The translations under genes were made by a program, and so were the position numbers. From Arthrobacter sp. Soil782 (GTDB taxonomy: Bacteria; Actinomycetota; Actinomycetes; Actinomycetales; Micrococcaceae): DNA of 64,000 nucleotides. Under the pieces are notes generated by a model that worked only from the letters and a program-made list of their open reading frames with translations, did no database searches and was not told the origin of the DNA. The DNA is taken from NCBI RefSeq assembly GCF_001428435.1, contig NZ_LMSO01000007.1:310001-374000 (forward strand), read 5' to 3'. This document shows, piece by piece, positions 16,089 through 25,842 of this stretch; position 1 is the stretch's first letter; each line of letters opens with the position of its first letter.

Positions 16089-17162
16089 ATGGATCACGGG
16101 GCCACACGGGAATTTCACGGTGAATACAAGGTTGCCGGCGGCAAGCTGGTAGTGGTGGACACCGACGTCGCAGGCGGGAAGCTGAGTCAGGTGTCGGTGA
16201 ACGGTGATTTCTTCCTGGAGCCGGACGAGGCGCTGGATGACATCAATGCCGCCCTGGAAGGGCTTGAGACCGATACTTCGCACGGCGAATTGGCATCGGC
16301 GATCCGACGGGAGCTGCGACCGGATGCGCAACTCTTCGGCTTCTCGCCGGAAGCAGTCGCCACCGCCGTCCGCAGGGCGCTGGGAAAGGCTTCCGGCTTC
16401 GCTGACCACCAGTGGGAGATCATCGGTCCCACGCCGCTTCCCACCGCCATGCACGTCGCGATGGACGAGGTGCTGACCCGTGAGGTGGGTGCCGGCCTGC
16501 GTAACCCAACCCTGCGCTTCTGGGAGTGGGAAAGCCCCTCGGTGGTCATCGGCAGTTTCCAGTCCATGCGCAACGAGGTAGATGCTGACGCGGTTCGTCG
16601 CCACGGCGTGAGCGTGGTCCGCCGCATGAGCGGCGGCGGAGCCATGTTCATGGAGCACGGCAACGCCATCACCTATTCGCTCTACATCCCGCAGTCACTG
16701 GTGGATGGAATGAGCTTCGCTGACTCCTACCCGTTCCTCGATGACTGGGTGATGGAAGGATTGAAAAAGCTGGGGATCTCCGCCTGGTACCAGCCGCTCA
16801 ACGACATCGCAACGGATATCGGCAAGATCGGCGGCGCGGCGCAGAAACGGCTGAGCAACGGCGGCATGCTCCACCATGTGACGATGTCCTACGACATCGA
16901 TGCAGACAAAATGCTCGAGATCCTCCGGATCGGACGCGAGAAGCTCTCTGACAAGGGAATCAAGAGCGCCAAGAAGCGGGTGGACCCCCTCCGTCGGCAG
17001 ACCGGACTGACACGGGAGGAAATCATCCAGGTCCTGAGCGAAACCTTCAGGGAGCGCTACCAGGCCGTAGACGGGATCCTGACAGAGACCGAACTGGCAA
17101 CGGCGCAGACGCTGGTCGAGGAGAAATTCGGTACCGACGAATGGCTTTACCGCGTGCCGTGA
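16089..17162 (+). CDS. Lipoate-protein ligase A-family protein with N-terminal accessory domain
   Basis: A 357-residue protein. Residues from about 115 on form the biotin/lipoate A/B ligase domain: 'RRMSGGGAMFMEHGN' is the lipoyl-AMP loop and 'KIGGAAQKRL' supplies the conserved Lys. The first 90 residues ('HGEYKVAGGKLVVVDTDVAGG') match the LplA accessory domain that in E. coli LplA sits at the C-terminus, so the domain order is permuted. The expected reaction is attachment of lipoate (or octanoate) to 2-oxoacid dehydrogenase E2 subunits. ATG 16089 follows GCAGGAGG. It is convergent with pepN with only 4 nt between stops. Confidence 0.88.
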   Translation: MDHGATREFHGEYKVAGGKLVVVDTDVAGGKLSQVSVNGDFFLEPDEALDDINAALEGLETDTSHGELASAIRRELRPDAQLFGFSPEAVATAVRRALGKASGFADHQWEIIGPTPLPTAMHVAMDEVLTREVGAGLRNPTLRFWEWESPSVVIGSFQSMRNEVDADAVRRHGVSVVRRMSGGGAMFMEHGNAITYSLYIPQSLVDGMSFADSYPFLDDWVMEGLKKLGISAWYQPLNDIATDIGKIGGAAQKRLSNGGMLHHVTMSYDIDADKMLEILRIGREKLSDKGIKSAKKRVDPLRRQTGLTREEIIQVLSETFRERYQAVDGILTETELATAQTLVEEKFGTDEWLYRVP

Positions 17163-17166
17163 TTCG

Positions 17167-19773
17167 TCAGCCCGCCGCCTGTTGGGCCCGCAACGCGCGC
17201 AGCAGGTGGTCGCGTTCCTCCACCACGATCCTCCGGAGGGATTGAGGTGACCCCGTGTGTTCATCCAGCCAGGAATCTGTCAGCACCACCACCGGATGGT
17301 CTTCAGGAACGGATCCCTCGGCGAGGTCCTGATCGCCGGGATACAGTCCACGCACAATCCTTGCCGACATTTCAATCGGCAGCTCCCGCCATACCCTCTC
17401 AATCTCCTGGAAATAGGCATCGACATACGGATCACGCAGTTCCGACGGTCCTTGCTGGAAACCGACCATGGTGGCGCTGAGCAATTCGTTGGACAACCGA
17501 TCGCCGAAGACGGCCTCCTTCCACGCTCTGGCCTTGACGGCAGTGTCCGGGAACGACGTGCACGCCGTCGTGAAGCCGGTTCGGCCCGATGCAGTGCGGT
17601 CACGCTGGAGGGCGGCTTCGAGTTCATCAACCGTGGCAAGGTTCTGCGCCGCCAACGCCTGCCACAGCTGCCAGGTGAGTTCGTCGTCGATCACCAAACC
17701 GTCAACAGTCTCCGTGCCTTCCAGCAGGCCGCGCACCAGGGGCGCAAGGGTTGCTGTCTTCCGGGCGGTTGCGGCCAGCGCCCGTGCCCAGACCAGCTGA
17801 TGATCAGAACCGGGTGCGGCGGCTTCCAGCCCGCGGAGCAGGAAACGCGTGAAGCGCTCGCGCAGAGCCATCCGTGCCGGGACCGGGGCATAGTGTTCGA
17901 CGGCGTGCCGGGCGTTCTGAAGCAGCTGCTGGAGGATCCCTACGCCCTCCTCGGCCGGCGCTGTCCTCCCGACCGCCTCCACGTAGTCGTCTGCGCTGAG
18001 GATGCCATCACGAGTCGAGGACCACAATGCAGCCAGGCATACAGCCCTCGCCAGGGGTTCCTCCAGCCGGTCCGCGGAGGACAGAAGCGTTGCGAGGGAG
18101 CGATCATCGAAGACGAGCTTTGCATAGGTCAGGTCATCGTCGTTGATGAGCAGCAGATCGGGCTGTGCGCTGCCGATGAGTTCGGGAATCTCCGTGCGGT
18201 CCCCATCCAGCAGGACATCGTGGGAAGCGGTGCGGAGCAGCCTGCCGTTCGAATCAAGCGAGTAGAGCCCTAAACGGACGCTGTGCGGGCGGGGAGCAGG
18301 TGTTGAGCTCACGGGGTCGAGCGCCTGCTGGAGGATCGCCAGCGAAGTATAGACGCCGTCGTCGTCGGTTTCCACCTGAGCGGCAAGCTGCGGAACTCCA
18401 GAGGTCTGCAGCCACCGCTGTGCCCAGTCCGACATGTCCCTGCCCGAGGCTTCACTGAGAGCTCCCAGCAAGTCATCGAGTGTGGTGTTCGAGAAGGCGT
18501 GCTTGCGGAAGTAGGACCGTGCCGCGGACGCAAAAGCTTCGAAACCGGCGTAGGCCACGAGCTGCTTCAGGACCGAGGCACCCTTGGCATAGGTGATGCC
18601 GTCGAAATTGAGCTTCGCGGCTTCCAGGTCCACGATGTCCGCGACGATCGGGTGGGTGGAAGGCAGCTGATCCTGCAGGTAGGCCCAGGCCTTGCGCCGG
18701 GTGGCGAAGGTGACCCACGAGGTCGGCGAATCCAACGCCTCCGCTACCGCGAGCGCTCCCGAGAAGTCAGCGAAAGATTCCTTCAGCCACAGATCATCCC
18801 ACCAGGTCATCGTCACGAGATCGCCGAACCACATATGCGCCATCTCGTGCATGATCGTATTGTCCCGCGCCTCGTACTGCGCGTGCGTGGCCCTCGACTG
18901 GAACACATAGGACTCGGTGAAGGTCACCAGACCGGGGTTTTCCATGGCACCGAGGTTGTATTCGGGCACAAAGGCCTGATCGTATTTCCCGAACGGGTAA
19001 GGGTACTGGAACAAGTCGTGGAAGTAGGTGAGTCCCCGGCGCGTGGTGTCGAAGATCCGCGCCGCATCGAGGTGCGCGCTGAGCGACCGGCGGCAGAACA
19101 GGGACAAGGGGATGGTCAGCACCTCTCCGCCGTCCAGAATGCCGGTCCATTCGTCAGTTACGGATTCGTATGGACCGGCCAGGACCGTCGTGATGTAGGT
19201 CGAAATGCGCATTGTGGGCGCGAAGTGCCAGGTCGCGGAGCCGTCGTCGTGCTGGTCGCGGCTGGTCTCGGCGCCGTTCGATGCGACGGTCCACCGCTCC
19301 GGGGCGCGAACGTGGAAGCTGAAGGACGCCTTGAGGTCGGGCTGTTCGAAACAGGCGAAGACACGGCGGGCGTCGGCTGGCTCATACTGGGTGTACAGGT
19401 ACGTCTCACCGTCGGCGGGATCCTCGAAGCGGTGCATGCCCTCGCCGCTGCGGCTGTACAGCGCCGTACCGTCCACGATCACGGTGTTCTGCTCAGCAAG
19501 CTGGGGGAGCATGATGCGCGCGCCGTCAACAACCTGCTCTGGATCCAGAACCGCGCCGTTCAGCGTGACGGATTGCACCCTGGCGGGGATGAAGTCGAGG
19601 AAAGTGTCGGCACCGGGGGAGGAACAGTCAAACGTCACAACTGTCCGCGATGAGAACCCGGTACTCCCGGCATCCTCCGCGGCGCGTACATCCAGCGTGA
19701 TCTCATAGCTGGAGACGGTGATGATTGCTGACCGGTCCGCCGCCTCATCGCGGCGCAGATTCTCGTTGTGCAC
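17167..19773 (-). CDS. pepN: Aminopeptidase N (M1 zinc metallopeptidase)
   Basis: An 868-residue M1-family aminopeptidase. The exopeptidase motif 'NLGAMENPGLVTF' and the zinc site 'HEMAHMWFGD' with the third ligand Glu in 'WLKESFADF' 18 residues later are all present. The C-terminal half is the actinobacterial ERAP1-like domain. It is cytoplasmic and trims N-terminal residues from peptides. GTG 19773 gives the start 'VHNENLRRDEAADR', the usual N-terminus; an upstream extension to 19893 would overlap the divergent gene and is rejected. Confidence 0.92.
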   Translation of the reverse strand: MHNENLRRDEAADRSAIITVSSYEITLDVRAAEDAGSTGFSSRTVVTFDCSSPGADTFLDFIPARVQSVTLNGAVLDPEQVVDGARIMLPQLAEQNTVIVDGTALYSRSGEGMHRFEDPADGETYLYTQYEPADARRVFACFEQPDLKASFSFHVRAPERWTVASNGAETSRDQHDDGSATWHFAPTMRISTYITTVLAGPYESVTDEWTGILDGGEVLTIPLSLFCRRSLSAHLDAARIFDTTRRGLTYFHDLFQYPYPFGKYDQAFVPEYNLGAMENPGLVTFTESYVFQSRATHAQYEARDNTIMHEMAHMWFGDLVTMTWWDDLWLKESFADFSGALAVAEALDSPTSWVTFATRRKAWAYLQDQLPSTHPIVADIVDLEAAKLNFDGITYAKGASVLKQLVAYAGFEAFASAARSYFRKHAFSNTTLDDLLGALSEASGRDMSDWAQRWLQTSGVPQLAAQVETDDDGVYTSLAILQQALDPVSSTPAPRPHSVRLGLYSLDSNGRLLRTASHDVLLDGDRTEIPELIGSAQPDLLLINDDDLTYAKLVFDDRSLATLLSSADRLEEPLARAVCLAALWSSTRDGILSADDYVEAVGRTAPAEEGVGILQQLLQNARHAVEHYAPVPARMALRERFTRFLLRGLEAAAPGSDHQLVWARALAATARKTATLAPLVRGLLEGTETVDGLVIDDELTWQLWQALAAQNLATVDELEAALQRDRTASGRTGFTTACTSFPDTAVKARAWKEAVFGDRLSNELLSATMVGFQQGPSELRDPYVDAYFQEIERVWRELPIEMSARIVRGLYPGDQDLAEGSVPEDHPVVVLTDSWLDEHTGSPQSLRRIVVEERDHLLRALRAQQAAG

Positions 19774-19891
19774 CGGCCTATTCAACCATGATCGGAGCGG
19801 CCAGCCGCGATGGCTGTCGAGGGCACGACGGCGCGCAGCCGGTCCGTGGCGCCGGTAGGTAAACAGGTCCGATACATGGCAATGTGGAGCC

Positions 19892-21499
19892 ATGTCCGAG
19901 CTCTTTGAAGACTACGCAACCGTCGCACGACGCACCGTCGCTTACGACGAGATGTTCGACGACGCCAATCAACCGCGCTCTGAATACAGACCCGTGGCTG
20001 CCGCCCTTGAAGAGCTCAACCTGGCCGATGTGACCGCCCGGGCGGACTCGATGGCGCGGACGTTCCTCGATCGCGGAGTCACCTTCGATTTTGCGGGGGA
20101 GGAGCGACCCTTCCCGCTTGATATCGTGCCTCGCGTCATAGCTGGTTCCGACTGGGACTCACTTGAACGCGGCGTGACGCAGCGGGTGCACGCACTCGAA
20201 GCCTTCCTCAACGACATCTACGACAAGATGAGCGTCGTGACCGACGGCGTCATTCCCCGCCGCCTGATCACTTCCTCGGCGCACTTCCACCGGGAGGTGG
20301 CCGGCTTCGATCCGGCCGGAGGGGTGCGCGTGCATATTTCCGGAATCGACGTGGTGCGGGACGCCGAAGGCACTTTCCGCGTCCTCGAGGACAATGTGAG
20401 GGTCCCCAGCGGCGTCAGCTACGTGCTGGAGAACCGCCGGGCCATGGCAAAGGGGCTGCCCGAGGCCTTCGGCCAGCAGCACATCCGTCCGGTCGAGGAA
20501 TACCCGCGCCGTCTGCTTGCAGCGCTGCGAAAAACAGCGCCGCCCGGAGCGGAGGACCCCACCGTCGTCGTGCTCACGCCCGGCGTGTTCAACTCGGCGT
20601 ACTTCGAACACACCCTGCTCGCCGGGCTTATGGGCGTGGAGCTCGTCGAGGGCCGGGACCTCATCTGCCGGAGCAACCGGGTTTACATGCGGACTACGGC
20701 TGGGGAACAGCGCGTCGATGTGATTTACAAGCGCATCGACGATGAATTTCTCGACCCGCTGCAGTTCCGGGCAGATTCGGTGCTCGGTTGTCCCGGGATC
20801 GTCAACGCGGCGCGGGCAGGCACTGTGACCATCGCTAACGCGGTAGGAAACGGTGTGGCCGATGACAAGCTCGTTTACACATACGTGCCGGACCTGATCC
20901 GCTACTACCTCAATGAGGAGCCGATCATCGCCAACGTTGACACCTTCCGGCTGGAGGAACCTGTTGCCCGGGAAGAAGTGCTGGACCGGCTCGACGAGCT
21001 GGTGGTGAAGCCCGTGGACGGATCGGGCGGCAAGGGTCTGGTGATTGGTCCTGATGCGACGGCGGACGAGCTTGCCGCACTCCGGAACCGGATTCTGGCC
21101 GATCCCCGGGGCTGGATTGCGCAGCCTGTCCTGCAGCTCTCCACCGTGCCCACAATGTCCGGCGGTCAGTTCGGTCCCCGCCATGTTGACCTTCGTCCGT
21201 TTGCCGTGAATGACGGTGAGAACGTGTGGGTCCTGCCCGGCGGGTTGACCCGGGTAGCCATGAAGGAGGGCTCACTGATCGTGAACTCCAGCCAGGGAGG
21301 CGGATCGAAGGATACCTGGGTGGTCGACGGCCAGTCAGACAGCGCGCCTGTCCGTCCCGAAGCCGCTCCGGTGACCGAGCGGGTCAGTGTGTGGCCCGTT
21401 GAGACGGGGTGGCGGGACCGGCAACCCGAACAACAGCAACAGCAGTTGCATGAGCAACATCAGAACAGCGGTGAAGGAGAGGTGCACAACAATGCTTAG
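19892..21499 (+). CDS. Circularly permuted ATP-grasp protein (DUF404/DUF407)
   Basis: A 535-residue protein of the circularly permuted ATP-grasp type 2 family. Segments seen: 'LPLDIVPRVI'-like N-terminal motif ('FPLDIVPRVIAGSDW'), 'RVLEDNVRVPSGVSYVLENR' in the middle, and the ATP-binding 'LVVKPVDGSGGKGLVIGP'. Family members are thought to form peptide or amide bonds and always cluster with an alpha-E helical protein and a transglutaminase-like protein, as here. A Gln-rich tail ('PEQQQQQLHEQHQ') ends the protein. Its stop overlaps the next start (ATGCTTAG). Confidence 0.88.
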   Translation: MSELFEDYATVARRTVAYDEMFDDANQPRSEYRPVAAALEELNLADVTARADSMARTFLDRGVTFDFAGEERPFPLDIVPRVIAGSDWDSLERGVTQRVHALEAFLNDIYDKMSVVTDGVIPRRLITSSAHFHREVAGFDPAGGVRVHISGIDVVRDAEGTFRVLEDNVRVPSGVSYVLENRRAMAKGLPEAFGQQHIRPVEEYPRRLLAALRKTAPPGAEDPTVVVLTPGVFNSAYFEHTLLAGLMGVELVEGRDLICRSNRVYMRTTAGEQRVDVIYKRIDDEFLDPLQFRADSVLGCPGIVNAARAGTVTIANAVGNGVADDKLVYTYVPDLIRYYLNEEPIIANVDTFRLEEPVAREEVLDRLDELVVKPVDGSGGKGLVIGPDATADELAALRNRILADPRGWIAQPVLQLSTVPTMSGGQFGPRHVDLRPFAVNDGENVWVLPGGLTRVAMKEGSLIVNSSQGGGSKDTWVVDGQSDSAPVRPEAAPVTERVSVWPVETGWRDRQPEQQQQQLHEQHQNSGEGEVHNNA

Positions 21500-22418
21500 C
21501 CGGATTGCCGAGTCGCTGTTCTGGATCGGCAGGTACGTTGAGCGGGCTGACGGCACAGCCCGTATCCTCGATGTTCACCTTGAACGGCTGAACCAGATGC
21601 CTCGTCCCGTTCAGCGGGACGTCTCGCGGCAGCTGCTCGGAGTTATGGGCAGCAAACCTGAGTCTGGTGACTTCGGCCTGCCTGATCTCATCGAGGCACT
21701 AGCCTTCGATCGCAGCAGCGCTACTTCCATCGCCGGAGCCCTCGGCGCTGCACGGGAGAACGCGCGTCGGGCCCGGGAAACGGTGTCCGGAAGCGTGTGG
21801 GAGGGGCTCAACACCACCTGGTACGGGCTTACGCAGCATCGGAAAGACGTAGTCGGGACCTACCGCTTCTGCCACTGGGTCATCGAACGCACCGCTATGG
21901 TGCGCGGTCTCTCGGACACCACCATGAGCCACGATGAGAGCTGGCAGTTCCTGGTGCTCGGGCGCAGTCTTGAACGGGCAGACATGACTGCCCGGATGCT
22001 CTCCACGCGTGACGTTCACGCATCCGGCCTGTCGTGGGTGAACATGCTCCGCTGCGCCGGCGCGTACGAGTCGTTCCTGAGAACCCGGCGCGCATCCTTC
22101 GGCGAACAGCACGCGGCTCAGTTCCTCCTGCTGGACCGGCTGTTTCCGCGTTCGATCGTCTACGCCCTGAGTGATGCCGAGAAGTGCCTCGCGAACCTGA
22201 ACCCGGCCTACCAGCGCGTCGGCTTCATCAATGACGCCAGCAGGATCGTGGGCCAGGCCCGCACCTTCCTTGAGTTCCATCAGACGGACGACCTCATGCT
22301 GGAGCTGCCCGAGCATATGGAAAGAGTCCAGAAGGCGTGTGCGCGTGCCTCTGATGCCGTCTCACGCACCTATTTCTCGCAGGCAGCGGAACTGTCCTGG
22401 GTAGGGGAGGTCTCATGA
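21492..22418 (+). CDS. Alpha-E domain protein (DUF403)
   Basis: A 308-residue all-helical protein with the alpha-E signature: 'MLSRIAESLFWIGRYVERAD' at the N-terminus and 'WQFLVLGRSLERADMTARML' in the middle. Function is unknown, but it always travels with permuted ATP-grasp and transglutaminase-like genes. ATG 21492 is fixed by family similarity and overlaps the end of the ATP-grasp gene; its end overlaps the next gene by 4 nt. The three form one operon. Confidence 0.88.
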   Translation: MLSRIAESLFWIGRYVERADGTARILDVHLERLNQMPRPVQRDVSRQLLGVMGSKPESGDFGLPDLIEALAFDRSSATSIAGALGAARENARRARETVSGSVWEGLNTTWYGLTQHRKDVVGTYRFCHWVIERTAMVRGLSDTTMSHDESWQFLVLGRSLERADMTARMLSTRDVHASGLSWVNMLRCAGAYESFLRTRRASFGEQHAAQFLLLDRLFPRSIVYALSDAEKCLANLNPAYQRVGFINDASRIVGQARTFLEFHQTDDLMLELPEHMERVQKACARASDAVSRTYFSQAAELSWVGEVS

Positions 22419-23266
22419 GCCGCTTGCTGATTGAACACCGGACCGGCTACGACTATCTGCGCCGTGTGTCGCTGTCCTACAACGAAGCGCGCATGACCCC
22501 GCTGACAGATTCTCAGCAGGTGGTGCTCGAATCAACGGTCACCCTCAATCCGTCCGGTGCATCAATGGCCACCTACCGTGACTACTGGGGTACCCGTGTG
22601 ACGTCATTCGACGTCCACGTGCCCCACGACCGGCTGGAAGTATCGGCGCGGACCCTCGTGGAAGTCAGCCGCACTGAACGCATTCCAGCTCCGGAGGAAG
22701 TCGTGAGCTGGCAGCACCTGCGCTCCGACGAAGTTGTGAACGATTACGCTGACTGGCTTCCGGACACGCCTCTGACGGAACCCGATGCTGAAATCCGCTC
22801 GCTGGTCCGGGATGTCATCGGCGGCGAGGACCCCCATGCCGCCGCGCACTCCGTTTTTGACTGGCTCAAGGGCGAGATGAAGTACGTGCAGGGCGTTACA
22901 GGTGTGCAGTCCAACGCCCGTGATGCCTGGTCCGAGCGCCAGGGGGTTTGTCAGGACCTTGCTCACGTCGCGATCGGCGCACTGCGCAGCCTCGGTATTC
23001 CCGCCCGGTACATCTCGGGATACCTGCACCCTCGCAGGACGGCGGCAGTCGGTGAGGCGGTGGCGGGACAGTCCCATGCCTGGGTCGAGTGGTGGGACGG
23101 CGAGTGGCGCGGCTGGGACCCGACCAACAGCGGCCCCGTCAGCGACTTCCATGTGTCTGTGGCGCGGGGCCGTGACTACCGCGATGTCTCGCCTCTGAAG
23201 GGCATCCTCTCGGGCGGCGGTGGGTCCTCACTCAACGTGACGGTGGAAATCACCCGCGTAGCCTGA
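22415..23266 (+). CDS. Transglutaminase-like cysteine peptidase
   Basis: A 283-residue protein with an N-terminal 'bacterial transglutaminase-like' beta domain followed by the papain-like catalytic core. The Cys is in 'RQGVCQDLAHVAIGALRSLG', the His in 'GQSHAWVEWW' and the Asp in 'GWDPTN', so the triad is complete. No signal peptide is seen. Such proteins probably cleave or transfer isopeptide bonds, perhaps undoing the product of the ATP-grasp ligase in the same operon; that pairing is inference. Confidence 0.88.
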   Translation: MSRLLIEHRTGYDYLRRVSLSYNEARMTPLTDSQQVVLESTVTLNPSGASMATYRDYWGTRVTSFDVHVPHDRLEVSARTLVEVSRTERIPAPEEVVSWQHLRSDEVVNDYADWLPDTPLTEPDAEIRSLVRDVIGGEDPHAAAHSVFDWLKGEMKYVQGVTGVQSNARDAWSERQGVCQDLAHVAIGALRSLGIPARYISGYLHPRRTAAVGEAVAGQSHAWVEWWDGEWRGWDPTNSGPVSDFHVSVARGRDYRDVSPLKGILSGGGGSSLNVTVEITRVA

Positions 23267-23302
23267 CGGTGGGCTGCGGGGTAAACGGACCGCGGCCCAC
23301 CG
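23267..23302. terminator. Hairpin between convergent transglutaminase and glgC genes
   Basis: Arms of 13 bp with one G-U pair (23267-23279 and 23290-23302) begin directly after the transglutaminase stop. It lies between two convergent genes and likely ends both transcripts. Confidence 0.65.
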
Positions 23303-23322
23303 CCGCGCTGCGCAATCTCCCG

Positions 23323-24564
23323 TTACCCCTCGACTACCTGCCCCTTGCTGAGAATTGTCAGTCCGGACTCCGTCACCGTGAATCCGCGGCTGATATCCAG
23401 TTCGCGGTCCACGCCGATCTTGGCACCGGGGGGAATGTGGACGTTCTTGTCGATAATCGCCTTCCGGACAACCGCTCCTGAACCAATCGCCACGTGATCG
23501 AGCAGGACGGAGCCCGTCACATCGGCTCCCTCGTCGACGAAAACGTCCGTGGCCAGGACCGATCCCTGCACCGCACCACCGGAAATGACGACGCCGTTCG
23601 AAACGATCGAATCGTGCGCGACACCTGAAACGCCGCTCGCGCTCCGGACAAACTTGGCGGGCGGGGAAATGCTCTGCCGGGTGTAGATCGGCCACTCGAG
23701 GTTGTACAGATTGAACAACGGGAGCGGGGTGATGAGATCCATGGTGGCGTCATAGTAGGAATCCAGCGTGCCGACATCGCGCCAGTACTGGCTGTCCCGA
23801 TCGGTCGATCCGGGAATCTCGTTGGTGGTGAAGTCATACACAGCGGCATCTCCACGCTCCACGAAGTGGGGGATGATGTCCCCGCCCATGTCGTGTTTGG
23901 TGTTGAGGCGTGCGGCGTCAACCTCGAGGGCTTCGATCAGGGCGTCCGTATTGAAGACGTAGTTGCCCATGGACGCCAGGAAGCTGTTGGGGTCATCGGG
24001 AAGTCCGGGCGTTGTCTCGGGCTTCTCGACGAAAGCCGAGATGCGGCCGGGATCATTGGAATCGACTTCGATGACGCCGAACTGGTTAGCGAGATGAAGC
24101 GGCTGCCGCACAGCTGCGACGCTCACCGACGCCCCGCTGCGCTGATGCGCTTGCACCATCTGCTCGAAGTCCATCCGGTAGACGTGGTCCGCTCCGATGA
24201 CGACGACGATGTCCGGCCGCGCGTCATGGATCAGGTTGAGAGACTGGTAAATGGCGTTGGCACTGCCCAGGAACCAGCTCTTGCCGCGCCGCTGCTGCGC
24301 GGGCACGGAGGCGATGTACTGCTGCAACTGGGTGGACATGCGCCAGGTCTCGGAAATGTGCCGGTCCAGGCTGTGCGACTTGTACTGGGTGAGCACCACA
24401 ATCTGGAGATAGCCGGAGTTGACCACATTGGACAGCGCGAAATCGATGAGCCGGTAACTGCCGGCAAAAGGAACCGCAGGTTTGGCCCGGTCCGCCGTGA
24501 GCGGCATGAGCCGCTTTCCTTCGCCGCCTGCCAGTACCACCGCAAGCACTTTCTTGACTGCCAC
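23323..24564 (-). CDS. glgC: GlgC, glucose-1-phosphate adenylyltransferase
   Basis: A 413-residue nucleotidyltransferase with a left-handed beta-helix C-terminus. Motifs: '[14 protein letters not shown]' (nucleotide loop), '[10 protein letters not shown]', 'GADHVYRMD' and 'FVEKPETT' (glucose-1-phosphate site), and repeated hexapeptides near the end. It makes ADP-glucose for glycogen or maltosyl-phosphate synthesis. GTG 24564, preceded by GGAAGGGG, is preferred to an upstream in-frame start. It is divergent from glgA, the same layout as in Mycobacterium. Confidence 0.93.
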   Translation of the reverse strand: MAVKKVLAVVLAGGEGKRLMPLTADRAKPAVPFAGSYRLIDFALSNVVNSGYLQIVVLTQYKSHSLDRHISETWRMSTQLQQYIASVPAQQRRGKSWFLGSANAIYQSLNLIHDARPDIVVVIGADHVYRMDFEQMVQAHQRSGASVSVAAVRQPLHLANQFGVIEVDSNDPGRISAFVEKPETTPGLPDDPNSFLASMGNYVFNTDALIEALEVDAARLNTKHDMGGDIIPHFVERGDAAVYDFTTNEIPGSTDRDSQYWRDVGTLDSYYDATMDLITPLPLFNLYNLEWPIYTRQSISPPAKFVRSASGVSGVAHDSIVSNGVVISGGAVQGSVLATDVFVDEGADVTGSVLLDHVAIGSGAVVRKAIIDKNVHIPPGAKIGVDRELDISRGFTVTESGLTILSKGQVVEG

Positions 24565-24648
24565 GGGTAACCCCTTCCGCTCGTCCTTGAGTATGACCAC
24601 GTTCGACTCACACTAGAGGACTCGCCCGCCCTGCACTACGTTGTAATT

Positions 24649-25842
24649 GTGCGAATAGACATTGTGACAAAGGAGTTCCCGCCCGAGATCTACGGCGGCG
24701 CAGGCGTTCACGTAGCGGAATTAGCTCGCGTGCTCGCCGGGCGCGTCGATTTAGCCGTGCACTGTTTCGGCGCAGAACGTCCAGCGGACTATCACGGCGC
24801 CCGCGTGAGCACCTACGGCGTCCCTGACGGGCTGACGGATGCAAATGCCGCGGTGCAGACCCTGGGCACGGATCTGTCCATCCTGCAGGGCATCAGCGGT
24901 TCGGACCTGGTGCACTCCCACACCTGGTATGCCAATATGGCGGGCCACCTCGCCTCGCTCCTGCACGGCATCCCGCATGTGCTCAGTGCACACAGCCTGG
25001 AACCGTTGCGTCCGTGGAAGGCCGAGCAGCTCGGCGGCGGTTATGCGCTTTCGTCCTGGGTGGAGAAAACAGCATATGAGTCTGCTGCGGCGGTGATCGC
25101 GGTCTCCGACGGCATGCGTCAGGACATTCTGCGCTGCTACCCGGAGGTTGATCCTGCCCGAGTGCAGGTTGTGCACAACGGGATTGACACCAAAGCGTGG
25201 ACTGCAGACGGCAATGACGACGCCGTCCGTGCGCTGGGAATCGACCCAGACCGTCCCAGCGTGGTTTTCGTGGGCAGGAACACCCGTCAGAAGGGTGTTC
25301 CGTACCTGCTGCGGGCTGCGGCGAAGCTGTCAGCAGACGTGCAGTTGGTGCTGTGCCTGGGAGCGGCAGATACGCCGGAACTTGCCGCCGAAACCGCCCG
25401 CCTGATCGACGATCTGCGTGCGCAGCGCGGCTCAGTGATCCTGATTGAGCGGATGCTCCCGCGGAATGAGCTGGTCCAGGTACTCAGCCACGCAACCGTC
25501 TTCGCCTGCCCCTCAATCTATGAGCCGCTCGGCATTGTGAACCTTGAGGCGATGGCGTGCGGTGCTGCCGTGGTAGCGAGCGCAACGGGCGGCATCCCCG
25601 AAGTGGTGGAGGACGGCGTGACTGGCGTACTCGTGCCCCTCGAGCAGGTTCAGGACGGAACAGGAACCCCACTTGATCCGGAGGGGTTCGTGGATGATTT
25701 TGCGCAGGCAATCAACGCGCTGGTTTCCGATCCGGAACGCGCCCGCGCCATGGGAGGGCGCGGACGCATCCGGGCGGAGGAGCACTTCTCTTGGGACTCC
25801 ATTGCAGAGTCCACCCTGAGTGTTTACCGATCGGTTCTCTAG
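24649..25842 (+). CDS. glgA: GlgA/GlgM-type glycosyltransferase (ADP-glucose dependent)
   Basis: A 397-residue GT4-fold glycosyltransferase. The N-terminal loop 'EIYGGAGVHVAELARVL', the central 'VFVGRNTRQKGVPYL' and the C-terminal 'CPSIYEPLGIVNLEAMACG' are the actinobacterial GlgA pattern. In Mycobacterium the homologue next to glgC (GlgM, Rv1212c) makes maltose-1-phosphate from ADP-glucose and glucose-1-phosphate, so that is the likelier reaction than classical glycogen synthase. GTG 24649 begins the conserved 'MRIDIVTKEFPPE' start. Confidence 0.88.
   Translation: MRIDIVTKEFPPEIYGGAGVHVAELARVLAGRVDLAVHCFGAERPADYHGARVSTYGVPDGLTDANAAVQTLGTDLSILQGISGSDLVHSHTWYANMAGHLASLLHGIPHVLSAHSLEPLRPWKAEQLGGGYALSSWVEKTAYESAAAVIAVSDGMRQDILRCYPEVDPARVQVVHNGIDTKAWTADGNDDAVRALGIDPDRPSVVFVGRNTRQKGVPYLLRAAAKLSADVQLVLCLGAADTPELAAETARLIDDLRAQRGSVILIERMLPRNELVQVLSHATVFACPSIYEPLGIVNLEAMACGAAVVASATGGIPEVVEDGVTGVLVPLEQVQDGTGTPLDPEGFVDDFAQAINALVSDPERARAMGGRGRIRAEEHFSWDSIAESTLSVYRSVL

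Noticed and set aside
19774-19893. 40-residue N-terminal extension of PepN
   Set aside because: It would overlap the divergent ATP-grasp gene and lacks similarity; GTG 19773 gives the normal N-terminus.
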